Assembly: GCA_023957125.1 (NCBI GenBank)
Contig: JAMLHL010000027.1
Coordinates: 1 to 53,649 of the forward strand
DNA length: 53,649 bases
From: Chitinophagaceae bacterium
Lineage (GTDB): Bacteria; Bacteroidota; Bacteroidia; Chitinophagales; Chitinophagaceae
Direction: 5' to 3'
Shown one piece after another: positions 33,691 to 41,798 of the stretch. The position numbers and the translations under genes are program-made. The stretch's first letter is position 1. Every line of letters starts with the position of its first letter. The notes below the pieces were generated by a model, which ran no database searches, was not told the origin of the DNA, and saw only the letters and a list, made by a program, of their open reading frames with translations.

Positions 33691-33711
33691 GGTGTATGAA
33701 AATAAATTCGT

Positions 33712-34458
33712 TTAATTTACAATATCAAGCAGTTCCACGTCAAAAATAAGCGCCGCGCCGCCGGGAATGCTTCCTCCTGCTCCCTGTTCCCCATAACCTA
33801 AAGTGTAGGGGATATAAAATTTGAATCTTGAGCCAACGGGCATCAGTTGTACGCCTTCCGTCCAACCCTTGATCACCTGATTCAGCGGGAAAGAAATGGG
33901 TTCTCCCCGGTCGCGGGAACTGTCGAATTTCCGGCCGTTAACCAAAAATCCATCGTAATGCACTTTCACCGTGCTCGTATCTGCCGGGCGGGGCCCGGAG
34001 CCCATTTGCAGCACTTCGTATTGAAGTCCGCTGGGCGTAACCTTTACGCCTTCTCTCTTTTTGTTTTCTGCCAAAAATTTTTCTCCTTCATCAATGGCGG
34101 CCTGTGATTTTTTACGCATGAAGGCCTGTAGTTGTTCTCTTACGGTCATATCTGCTTCCTGACTGGTTAATAAAGTATTTTTTCCCTTCAGCACTTCTTC
34201 AAATCCCCGGTTCATCAAAGTGTAGTTGATGGTATCCACCCCTTGTGATTTGAAAAAAGTGGCGTCAATCATCCCCAGGGCATAACTCAGGCTGTCCAAT
34301 GAACTTCCTAAATCAGGCGTTGGTGGTTTGGGTTCCGCATATACGATATGAGCGGTATTGGCCGCCATCTCCTTCATGGAAGAGCAGGAGGTAATTGAAA
34401 TGGTTCCTGCTACGGTGATTGTGCTGAGTAATACGCTGTTTAAAACCCTGTTATTCAT
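33712..34458 (-). CDS. FKBP-type peptidyl-prolyl isomerase, lipoprotein
   Basis: A 248-aa protein from the ATG at 34458, with a lipoprotein signal (lipobox ITSC), an N-terminal FKBP dimerisation region (about 40-135) and a C-terminal FKBP domain (about 145-248; VKVHYDGFLVNGRKFDSSRDR and LPVG-like MPVGSRFKFYIPYTLGYGEQG). It is probably a periplasmic or outer-membrane folding factor. The frame extends to 34524 without a better start; the shorter form gives a proper signal peptide. It lies 111 bp downstream of the ABC ATPase gene. Confidence 0.9.
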   Translation of the reverse strand: MNNRVLNSVLLSTITVAGTISITSCSSMKEMAANTAHIVYAEPKPPTPDLGSSLDSLSYALGMIDATFFKSQGVDTINYTLMNRGFEEVLKGKNTLLTSQEADMTVREQLQAFMRKKSQAAIDEGEKFLAENKKREGVKVTPSGLQYEVLQMGSGPRPADTSTVKVHYDGFLVNGRKFDSSRDRGEPISFPLNQVIKGWTEGVQLMPVGSRFKFYIPYTLGYGEQGAGGSIPGGAALIFDVELLDIVN

Positions 34459-34569
34459 CCCTTTTTTATTTTTTATTTTTTGCCGCCCGGAAGCCCTTAT
34501 TGAAATTCCATTTTTAAAAACCATCCGAACCCGCCAATTGTTTGATCCATTTATGCCGGTAAGCCAGGT

Positions 34570-35334
34570 TTATTCGCTCCTTAAAGCATGCCCTGTAAGA
34601 TGAATAAATACATCTTCGAGGTTTGCCTTTTTCACTTCTTTCGGTCGTTCAAACCCGGATGCCACCAGGTTGTCAATCAACTGGTCCGGCGTATGTAAAG
34701 CAATGATCTGTCCCTCGTTCATGATCGCCACCCGGTCGCACAAAATTTCCGCTTCATCCATATAGTGGGTCGTAATAATAATAGTGGTACCGTTGGCACG
34801 GATATCTTTTATTAAACTCCAGAGATTCCTGCGGGCCTGCGGGTCAAGGCCGGTTGTAGGTTCATCCAGGAAGATGATCCTCGGTTTGTTGATCAGCGTG
34901 GTGGCAATGGAAAACCGTTGTTTTTGGCCCCCGCTCAATTCTTTGTATTGGTTTTTAGCCTTGTCTTCGAGGTTTACCAGTTGCAGTAATTTGGCAACGT
35001 TTACCGGTTGATTGTACAGTCCTCCGAAAAGATGGATCAGTTCGGTAAGATTAAGACCGGGATAGAAACCGGAGCTTTGCAATTGTACCCCGATGATCTG
35101 CTTTATTTTGCCGGCATCTCTGTCAAGATCATAGCCGTCAATGATCACTTCCCCGCTGGTTTTTTCCCTAAGTGTTTCCATGATTTCGAGGGTAGAGGAT
35201 TTCCCGGCTCCGTTAGGACCTAAAAGTCCGAAAATCTCACCTTCAATCACGCTGAAACTAATCCCTTTCACCGCTTCAAAACTGCCGTAATGCTTCACCA
35301 GGTTCCTCACGGTGATAACCTCTTTTTTATTCAT
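34570..35334 (-). CDS. ABC transporter ATP-binding protein (ABC-2 exporter type), no adjacent permease
   Basis: A 254-aa ATPase with Walker A GPNGAGKSS, Q-loop VQLQSSGFYPGL, signature LSGGQKQR, Walker B IIFLDEPTTGLDP and H-loop TTHYMDEAE. The C-terminal extension is typical of ABC-2 (multidrug/antibiotic-type) exporters. No membrane partner is encoded next to it in either direction: the downstream gene is an FKBP and the upstream gene is a divergent regulator. The ATG at 35334 is chosen over a TTG at 35343. Confidence 0.9.
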   Translation of the reverse strand: MNKKEVITVRNLVKHYGSFEAVKGISFSVIEGEIFGLLGPNGAGKSSTLEIMETLREKTSGEVIIDGYDLDRDAGKIKQIIGVQLQSSGFYPGLNLTELIHLFGGLYNQPVNVAKLLQLVNLEDKAKNQYKELSGGQKQRFSIATTLINKPRIIFLDEPTTGLDPQARRNLWSLIKDIRANGTTIIITTHYMDEAEILCDRVAIMNEGQIIALHTPDQLIDNLVASGFERPKEVKKANLEDVFIHLTGHALRSE

Positions 35335-35526
35335 GGGGGGCAAGATAATACAGTTAAGGATTTTGACAAATTATTTATCAGGGTGTTGACTGGACCTCAG
35401 TTTTCCCCTGCCCTGCCCGGGTTCAGGAATTTTTTGAGCATCATTAATCTTTCGATATCTGATCATGCTAAAAAATAAATGAGTATTTTTATTAAACATT
35501 TTCGGATAAGTATTCAAATTATTTTT

Positions 35527-36645
35527 ATGCCTATCTACATGGATCGTCATGATGTTTCCGAATCCGTAACGGCAGAAATAGTAGCACAATTACACCGGGA
35601 AGATTTAAAAATACAGGATCAGTTTCGTTGCCGCGGATTAACCTATTGGTTTGATGAACATAGAAAGACCGCCTTTTGTCTTGTAGAAGCGCCGGATAAA
35701 AATGCCCTTCGGAAAATGCACCGGTTCGCCCATGGCGAAGTTCCCAATCAGATCATAGAAGTGGATCCTAAAATAGTAGAATCTTTTTTAGGACGAATAG
35801 AGGACCCTGCCAAAGCTAAAAACACTTCGTTGAACATCATCAACGATCCCGCTTTCCGTATTGTGATGGCAATAACATTGAAAAGGTCATTTCCATTAAA
35901 GAATAACGAGATCCTCCCCACTTCATCGTTACGAAGATTCAGGCAACAAATGATAACGCTGATAAATAAGTATGAAGGATCGGTAGTAAAGCAAACAAAG
36001 GATCATTTTCTGATTTCTTTTAAAAACGTATCAAAGGCGGTAGGCGCTGCCTGTAATATTAAAACGGCCTTCCATCAATCCAATGATGAATGGTTACACA
36101 AAGCGGTTAGTTTAAAAATAGGACTAAATGCCGGAGTGCCGGTTACTGCAAAGAAAACCTTTTTTGAAGATACCATAAAACTGGCTAACCGGATGTGCCT
36201 CACAGTGAAAGGAGAGATGATCGTTTCCTCCGAAGTGAAAGCATTATACGACAGCGAAAATATTGCTCCCCTGCATGAGGAGAAAGATTGTTTTTTTTTG
36301 ACCGGGTCGGATGAAAATTTTCTGAACCTTCTAATGGATGTTACTGAATCCGTATGGCAGGATGCCGGCCTGAAAATGGATGATCTGAACAAACCCCTCG
36401 GATGCAGCAAGTCTCAGCTATACCGGAGAATGATCGCATTGACCGGGAAATCCCCATTGGATTTTCTAAAGGAATACCGACTCAATCAGGCCTTGAAATT
36501 ATTAATTAATAAAAGCGGTAACGTTTCAGGAGTCGCTTATAAAACCGGATTCACCAGCCCCTCTTATTTTTCCAGGTGCTTTCAAAAGCAATTTGGTTTT
36601 TTACCATCAGATCATTTTTCTTCCCCATGGGATCCGGGCATTTAA
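35527..36645 (+). CDS. Fusion regulator: DUF4242, degenerate nucleotide-cyclase-like domain, AraC helix-turn-helix
   Basis: A 372-aa protein. Residues 1-90 match DUF4242 (start MPIYMDRHDV), a ferredoxin-like domain that binds nickel in a Streptomyces homologue. Residues about 110-245 resemble a class III adenylyl/guanylyl cyclase domain (YEGSVVKQTKDHFLISF; KIGLNAGVPV; KGEMIVSSEV), but the first metal Asp is missing near 115 and the usual Asn is K218; D159 and R222 remain. Residues about 262-362 are an AraC-type DNA-binding domain (GCSKSQLYRRMIALTGKSP and YKTGFTSPSYFSRCF). It is read as a one-component sensor, probably controlling the flavin oxidoreductase gene downstream. The start at 35527 fits the DUF4242 N-terminus. 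Confidence 0.8.
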   Translation: MPIYMDRHDVSESVTAEIVAQLHREDLKIQDQFRCRGLTYWFDEHRKTAFCLVEAPDKNALRKMHRFAHGEVPNQIIEVDPKIVESFLGRIEDPAKAKNTSLNIINDPAFRIVMAITLKRSFPLKNNEILPTSSLRRFRQQMITLINKYEGSVVKQTKDHFLISFKNVSKAVGAACNIKTAFHQSNDEWLHKAVSLKIGLNAGVPVTAKKTFFEDTIKLANRMCLTVKGEMIVSSEVKALYDSENIAPLHEEKDCFFLTGSDENFLNLLMDVTESVWQDAGLKMDDLNKPLGCSKSQLYRRMIALTGKSPLDFLKEYRLNQALKLLINKSGNVSGVAYKTGFTSPSYFSRCFQKQFGFLPSDHFSSPWDPGI

Positions 36646-36678
36646 TTTCCACTGCGTTTTGAACTAAAATTACCTGCA

Positions 36679-36711
36679 TTTGAATCAAATGTTACAGCGT
36701 TCCCATTTTTG
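36679..36711 (+). promoter_or_regulatory. Candidate promoter of the flavin oxidoreductase gene
   Basis: TTTG at 36679-36682 is followed after 21 bp by CATTTTTG (36704-36711), one mismatch from TAnnTTTG. This is the normal Bacteroidota sigma-factor layout. The TTTG lies in a small dyad (TTTGAATCAAA). Confidence 0.35.
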
Positions 36712-36787
36712 TCATTTTAATTTTGAATATCAAAAATAGGAACGCCGTTTTGTACGGTTATTTTCAGAATATTAAAAAAGTACAATT

Positions 36788-38185
36788 ATGTCCAGATTAA
36801 TAAACGAAGTGGAAACTGCTGTCATTAAAGATATCAGGTACAGGATAAGAGGGTCGGTTTTTCTTCCCGGCGATGAAGGATACGCAGAGAAATGTAAAGT
36901 TTACAATGCGATGATCCAAAAAAGTCCGGGAATGATCATTCAATGTGCAGATGCAGCCGATGTGATCGCCGCCGTAAATTTCGGAAGGGAAAATAGCCTG
37001 CCGGTTGCTGTGAGGGGTGGTGGTCACAATGGCGGCGGGCTGGGTACCTGCGATGACGGACTCGTGATTGACCTGTCGGGAATTAAGTATGTACGTGTGG
37101 ATCCGGAAGAAAAAACGGTGAGGGTAGGCGGAGGGAATCTTTGGGGAGAAGTGGACCATGCTACTCATGCATTCGGGCTTGCCGTTCCCGCCGGAGTCGT
37201 TTCCACCACCGGCGTTGGTGGCTTAACGCTCGGCGGCGGCATTGGCTATTTATCAAGGAAATACGGACTCAGCATTGATAATTTGTTAGAGGCCGATGTA
37301 GTATTGGCTGATGGTACCATAGTTACTGCCGCTAAGGAAAAACATGCTGATCTTTTCTGGGCGATACGCGGCGGAGGCGGTAATTTCGGTATTGTTATTT
37401 CTTTTAAATTCCAGGCGTATCCCGTAGAGAATGTATATGGAGGGCCAACGCTCTGGCCCATCGAAAAGACCAAAGAGATAATGGAATGGTACCATCAATT
37501 TATCAATAACGCTCCTGATGAGCTGAATGGTTTTTTCGCAACGTTCATCGTTCCCGGCCCGCCGTTTCCTCAAACGCTTCACAACAAAAAATGCTGTGGT
37601 GTGATATGGTGTTACGTCGGTAATATGGAGAAGGCGAAAGAAGTATTCCAACCTGTTCTTGCTTTGAATCCCGTATTTCAGCATCTCGGGGCGATGCCAT
37701 ACCCTTCCATACAAACGCTGTTCGACGGCATGTTTCCGCCTGGTCTGCAATGGTATTGGAGATCTGATTTTTTTAACGAGCTGGGTCCGGAAGCAAGAGA
37801 AAAAAACCTGGAGTTCGGCTTACGGATACCGACAACTCTTTCTCAAATGCACCTTTACCCGGTAAGCGGCCTGGCCGGCAGGGTAGCCGGTGACGACACC
37901 GCATGGGCTTACAGGGATGCAAAGTATGCCGGTGTAATTGTAGGCGTGGATCCCGACCCGGCCAATGCGGAAAAAATTACCAGGTGGTGCAGGGATTATT
38001 GGGAAGCGGTTCATCCCTATTCTTCCGGCGGTGCATACCCTAATTTTATGATGGACGAAGGACAGGAACGTGTCAGGGCAAGCTATAAAGGCAACTATGA
38101 ACGGCTTACAAAAATAAAAAAGAAATACGACCCTGATAATTTCTTCAGCATAAACCAGAATATTTTACCGCAGGGAAAAGGATAG
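36788..38185 (+). CDS. FAD-linked (BBE/berberine-bridge-like) oxidoreductase
   Basis: A 465-aa flavoprotein of the VAO/PCMH family: FAD-binding domain about 40-215 and a C-terminal BBE motif NPDNFFSINQNI. The flavin-linking His is H80 in RGGGHN. The second site, where bicovalent members carry Cys, reads PAGVVSTTGVGGL without Cys, so single covalent attachment is expected. No signal peptide is seen. Family members oxidise sugars, alcohols or secondary metabolites; the substrate is unknown. It follows the fusion regulator by 142 bp. Confidence 0.87.
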   Translation: MSRLINEVETAVIKDIRYRIRGSVFLPGDEGYAEKCKVYNAMIQKSPGMIIQCADAADVIAAVNFGRENSLPVAVRGGGHNGGGLGTCDDGLVIDLSGIKYVRVDPEEKTVRVGGGNLWGEVDHATHAFGLAVPAGVVSTTGVGGLTLGGGIGYLSRKYGLSIDNLLEADVVLADGTIVTAAKEKHADLFWAIRGGGGNFGIVISFKFQAYPVENVYGGPTLWPIEKTKEIMEWYHQFINNAPDELNGFFATFIVPGPPFPQTLHNKKCCGVIWCYVGNMEKAKEVFQPVLALNPVFQHLGAMPYPSIQTLFDGMFPPGLQWYWRSDFFNELGPEAREKNLEFGLRIPTTLSQMHLYPVSGLAGRVAGDDTAWAYRDAKYAGVIVGVDPDPANAEKITRWCRDYWEAVHPYSSGGAYPNFMMDEGQERVRASYKGNYERLTKIKKKYDPDNFFSINQNILPQGKG

Positions 38186-38525
38186 TTTTTTAAAACAAAA
38201 TACTGTAAAATAACCCCTTGTAAGCAGTCTCCGGATGGCATACTTTCTATATTCGGGACTGTGTCCAGCTTTGATGCTTCCGATTCTTCGGATGTGTTGG
38301 CTTACAGGGATCATTTCCACACATGGGCTATCGGGATAGGTTATGAAATTTCGGGAAAATAAATGGTTGTGAAAACGGTAGCGGGTATTGTGCCGTGCTG
38401 AATTGCGCACCAAACGCTGAAGAGTGCAATCCGGCATCGGCGTGACCGGCCGCAACAGAATCAGATAGCCGCAACAGACGGCTACACATGCCTAAACAAT
38501 AATAGAAAATTGTACATCGGAGAGG
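38186..38525. other. 340-bp spacer with a repeat copy and a small hairpin
   Basis: Convergent-gene spacer. Positions 38226-38267 are a diverged copy of the repeat found at 39918-39963 and 39977-40020 (shared AGTCTCCG, TACTTTCTAT and GGGACTGTGTCC blocks). The 11-mer GCCGCAACAGA is present twice at about 38449 and 38469, and TAGCCG...CGGCTA forms a 6-bp stem at 38466-38484. No gene is supported. Confidence 0.6.
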
Positions 38526-39641
38526 TCAAACGCGCAGGAAGGTTTTCTTTTGATATAAATAATACAAAAACAACCATTGTATCAGGATGGCGCAAAGACC
38601 TAAAATGATGGCATCATACGGCGCACCGGCTAACTGACCCAGCCACTTAAAACCGCGTCCGGCAATTTGTTCCCACTTGATAAAAACCGGGGACATATAA
38701 ATAAGTATGGAATTCATTCCGATCACGCGGAAAAAAAGCGTCCAGCGTTTGTAGCCCTTCACATCAATGACATAATAAAAAAGTGCAAGCAGGATCAGGC
38801 TTATTCCGCCCGTCAGTAATACGAATGAGCTTGACCACAGGTTTTTATTAAAAGGAAAATCCAGGTTCCAAAGGAGGGCTAATGCAATGGAAATGACCCC
38901 TCCAACCGCTAACCATTTCGCTTTAGCGGCGGGTTTGGCCTTGCTGTTTTTCAACAGCCGGCCGGCGAAAATCCCTAACAGTACATTACTGATCCCGGGA
39001 ATGGTGCATATCAATCCTACCGTATCATGGATCCCCCGTGACAGCCTGCCGGGGAGTATCGTACGGTCGAGGTAAGACATGAAATTCCCGGGTTCTGTAA
39101 GATCTCCGGGCGGGTATCCGGGGGCAGAGGTGAATTTTAATAATAACCAATATCCTATCAGGAAGGTCCAGAACCAAACCCATTGCATTTTTTCACCGGC
39201 ATACAAATAAATAATGCCGGCAAACATATAGGTGGCGCCTATTTTCCCCAGCACGCTCGGGAAGCGGAATTCAGCAATAGGCCGCAGTTCAAGCCCGTTA
39301 TTATATACCATCCCCAGTAAAATCAGCAGGAGACCCCGTTTGATTATCCTGAACATCAGTGTATGTTTAGGCTGTCCCTTTTCAAGCGCCCGGCCTATGG
39401 AATAGGGCGTAGATACCCCGGCCAAAAACATAAAAAGAGGAAATATCAGATCCCAGAAAGTAAAGCCATTCCATACCGGATGCTCAAATTGATTTGAAAA
39501 AGATAGCAGGGAAGGGGAGCCTGATGATTCGGCGATCATTCTGATCACATGACCTAATCCCATGATCCAGATCATATCGAAACCACGAAGGGTATCTAAG
39601 GAATAAAGTCGTTGTGGTTTGGCAGTCAAAGCGTCGTCCAT
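38526..39641 (-). CDS. DUF5009/heparan-alpha-glucosaminide acetyltransferase-like membrane protein
   Basis: A 371-aa polytopic inner-membrane protein with about ten hydrophobic segments. The N-terminal RLYSLDTLRGFDMIWIMG and the downstream FTFWDLIFPLFMFLAGVS are typical of the NagX/HGSNAT-like acyltransferase group. The role in bacteria, probably transacetylation of aminosugars or glycans across the membrane, is inferred. It is monocistronic as far as the window shows. Confidence 0.82.
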   Translation of the reverse strand: MDDALTAKPQRLYSLDTLRGFDMIWIMGLGHVIRMIAESSGSPSLLSFSNQFEHPVWNGFTFWDLIFPLFMFLAGVSTPYSIGRALEKGQPKHTLMFRIIKRGLLLILLGMVYNNGLELRPIAEFRFPSVLGKIGATYMFAGIIYLYAGEKMQWVWFWTFLIGYWLLLKFTSAPGYPPGDLTEPGNFMSYLDRTILPGRLSRGIHDTVGLICTIPGISNVLLGIFAGRLLKNSKAKPAAKAKWLAVGGVISIALALLWNLDFPFNKNLWSSSFVLLTGGISLILLALFYYVIDVKGYKRWTLFFRVIGMNSILIYMSPVFIKWEQIAGRGFKWLGQLAGAPYDAIILGLCAILIQWLFLYYLYQKKTFLRV

Positions 39642-39805
39642 ACCTGATCAATTGAGTTTTGTGAGAAGTGCGGGTTTTTTGTCACAGGCGATCCTCAGCC
39701 TCTCTGATGAGGAATGATTGAAATTGGTTGAATTTTAATTTCCCAAATTTAGGGGTAATTAATACACTGTACTTTAAGCTCCTGAAGTTTTTTGTATAAA
39801 CAGAC

Positions 39806-39904
39806 CCCGAACTGCAGTCTGACCTGCGGTGCGGGCCGCGGCCATGCCCGGCGTTCATCATTTCCTGATTTCCTGCTTGGACTGGAATGGGCGATCCGTT
39901 AACT
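39806..39904. repeat. 99-bp direct repeat, copy 1
   Basis: It matches 40008-40106 at a constant offset of 202 bp with no gaps and only scattered substitutions. It contains GACCTGCGGT, GGCCATGCCCGGCGTT and GCGATCCGTTAACT blocks, and can form local hairpins around GTCTGACC/GGTGC. Confidence 0.9.
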
Positions 39905-39917
39905 CCCCGCTGTACGA

Positions 39918-40020
39918 TGTCTCCGACTTCGTACTTCCTATGTTCTTGCGGGACTGTGTCCCGTCCGTTATATGCCAGTCTCCGATTGTGTACTTTTCAT
40001 GTTCTTTCCCGAACTGCGGT
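39918..40020. repeat. Sub-repeats between the 99-bp copies
   Basis: Two related copies (39918-39963 and 39977-40020) share GTCTCCGA, GTACTT and ATGTTCTT blocks; a third copy is at 38226-38267. In the first, CGGGAC and GTCCCG (39949-39954 and 39958-39963) form a perfect hairpin with a 3-nt loop. Confidence 0.75.
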
Positions 40021-40106
40021 CTGACCTGCGGTGCCGACCACGGCCATGCCCGGCGTTTATCTTTTCCTGATTTCCTGCTTGGACTGAAATGGGCGATCCG
40101 TTAACT
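40008..40106. repeat. 99-bp direct repeat, copy 2
   Basis: Second copy of the 39806-39904 repeat; it ends 21 bp before the recN start codon. Its right end would be translated if recN began at 40089, which argues for the ATG at 40128. A shorter relative of its GCGGTCTGACC segment occurs at 30371-30396. Confidence 0.9.
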
Positions 40107-40127
40107 TGCACCGGTAACGCGAAGTAT

Positions 40128-41783
40128 ATGCTTCAAAAATTGCTCATACAAAATTATGCCATCATTGAATCGGTGGAGATTGAGTTTTCGGAGAAACTGA
40201 ATATCATCACCGGTGAAACGGGAGCCGGCAAGAGCATCCTGGTGGGCGCCCTGGGATTGATCTTAGGGGAAAGAGCAGATAGTACGGTCTTGTTCAACGA
40301 AACAAAGAAATGCATTGTTGAGGGCTGTTTTTGGATCGAAGACCGGAAGGATGTCCGGATTTTATTACAGGAAAATGATTTAGACGGCGGCGGGGAACTG
40401 ATCATCAGAAGAGAAGTATCGTCGGCAGGAAAATCGAGGGCTTTTATCAACGATACGCCTGTTACGCTTTCCCAACTGAAACAACTCACTTCTTTACTCG
40501 TGGATATGCACCAGCAATTCGATACACTGGAATTGGGCGACAGCGATTTTCAACGGGAGGTGATGGATGCGCTTGCTGCTCATAAAGGGCTTCTGAATAA
40601 TTACCGGGATGTTTTTACCCGGTACAGCCAGGTTCAGAAAGAACTCCGTTTAAAAAAAGAACAACAGGCGGCTGCCGACAAAGAGCTGGATTATCATAAG
40701 TTTTTATATGAAGAACTGGAGGAGGCGCAATGGCAGGAAAATGAGCTGGAGGCATTGGATGCGGAACTTAAGATATTAAGCAATGCCGAAGAAATTAAAA
40801 CCATTCTGGACAAGATCAGTTATGAATTGAATGTGGGCGAGCAGCCGCTGGTGCAGCAATTGAAATCCCTCAATAACCAACTGCATGCAATTGAAAATTT
40901 TCATGCCGGTATTCCTGCCCTGGGGCAAAGACTACAATCGGCACAGATAGAATTGAAAGATATAGCTGAGGAAATGGATATGGTCAACCAGGGGATAAAG
41001 TTGGACGAGGAGAGGATACAGGTGGTGAACGACCGGTTGGCTTTAGGATATAAATTATTGAAAAAACACGGCGTGCAAACCACCGGAGAATTGCTGGACA
41101 TACGAAACAGTCTGCAGCAGCAATTGAACCGGGTATTGGATTTGGGAAATGAGATCTCCGGGTTGGAAAAGGAGGCGGAAACGTACCTGACAGAGGCTAA
41201 AGAACTCGCGGACTCTATAACGGCCGGCAGGAAGAAACAGGCGCCGCCGCTGGAGAAAAAAACCGGGAAATTATTGGCGCAGGTAGGTATGCCTAATGCG
41301 AGTCTGAAAATACAGATCAGCCCTTCCGATTTACATATTACCGGGGGAGACCGTGTGGAGTTTTTATTTGATGCGAATAAAAGCGGAAGATATGAATCCC
41401 TGCGGAAGGTGGCCAGCGGGGGAGAACTCAGCAGGCTGATGCTGTGTATTAAATCGCTGGTAGCTGCTTCTGTGCAGTTGCCCACCCTCATTTTCGATGA
41501 AATTGATTCGGGGATCAGTGGGGAGGCTGCCCGGCAGGTAGGGATCATCATGAAAGAATTGGGACAATCGCACCAGGTGATTGCTATTACCCACCAACCG
41601 CAGATAGCCGCAAAAGCATACGCTCACTATTTTGTATTCAAATCGGAAAAAGACGGGAAGGTGAGCACGCATATCAGACGCTTGTCGGAGCCGGAAAGAA
41701 TAGACGCTGTGGCGCAAATGCTGAGTGGCGAAAAGCCCACAGCCTCAGCCTTAGAAAATGCAAAGGAGATGCTGGAAGGATAA
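40128..41783 (+). CDS. recN: DNA repair protein RecN
   Basis: A 551-aa SMC-like ATPase for double-strand break repair. The Walker A motif is TGETGAGKS near residue 35, the centre is coiled-coil (about 160-370), and the C-terminal ATPase half has the signature region VASGGELSRLMLCIKS and Walker B LIFDEIDSGISG. Length is standard. The start at 40128 is preferred because the in-frame extension to 40089 is repeat sequence. It is convergent with the esterase gene, 15 bp apart. Confidence 0.96.
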   Translation: MLQKLLIQNYAIIESVEIEFSEKLNIITGETGAGKSILVGALGLILGERADSTVLFNETKKCIVEGCFWIEDRKDVRILLQENDLDGGGELIIRREVSSAGKSRAFINDTPVTLSQLKQLTSLLVDMHQQFDTLELGDSDFQREVMDALAAHKGLLNNYRDVFTRYSQVQKELRLKKEQQAAADKELDYHKFLYEELEEAQWQENELEALDAELKILSNAEEIKTILDKISYELNVGEQPLVQQLKSLNNQLHAIENFHAGIPALGQRLQSAQIELKDIAEEMDMVNQGIKLDEERIQVVNDRLALGYKLLKKHGVQTTGELLDIRNSLQQQLNRVLDLGNEISGLEKEAETYLTEAKELADSITAGRKKQAPPLEKKTGKLLAQVGMPNASLKIQISPSDLHITGGDRVEFLFDANKSGRYESLRKVASGGELSRLMLCIKSLVAASVQLPTLIFDEIDSGISGEAARQVGIIMKELGQSHQVIAITHQPQIAAKAYAHYFVFKSEKDGKVSTHIRRLSEPERIDAVAQMLSGEKPTASALENAKEMLEG

Positions 41784-41798
41784 CATTGGATGCTCCTG

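Larger units (their letters stand above)
39642..40127. other. 486-bp repeat-filled spacer upstream of recN
   Basis: Between the divergent acyltransferase-like gene and recN. It contains two 99-bp direct repeats and two sub-repeat copies, annotated separately. A 91-codon frame at 39829-40104 runs through both repeats and is not considered real. No TTTG/TAnnTTTG promoter pair is visible directly before recN. Confidence 0.7.

Noticed and set aside
39829..40104. 91-codon plus-strand frame before recN
   Set aside because: It runs through both 99-bp repeats and gives near-repeated peptides in different contexts; it is a product of the repeats.
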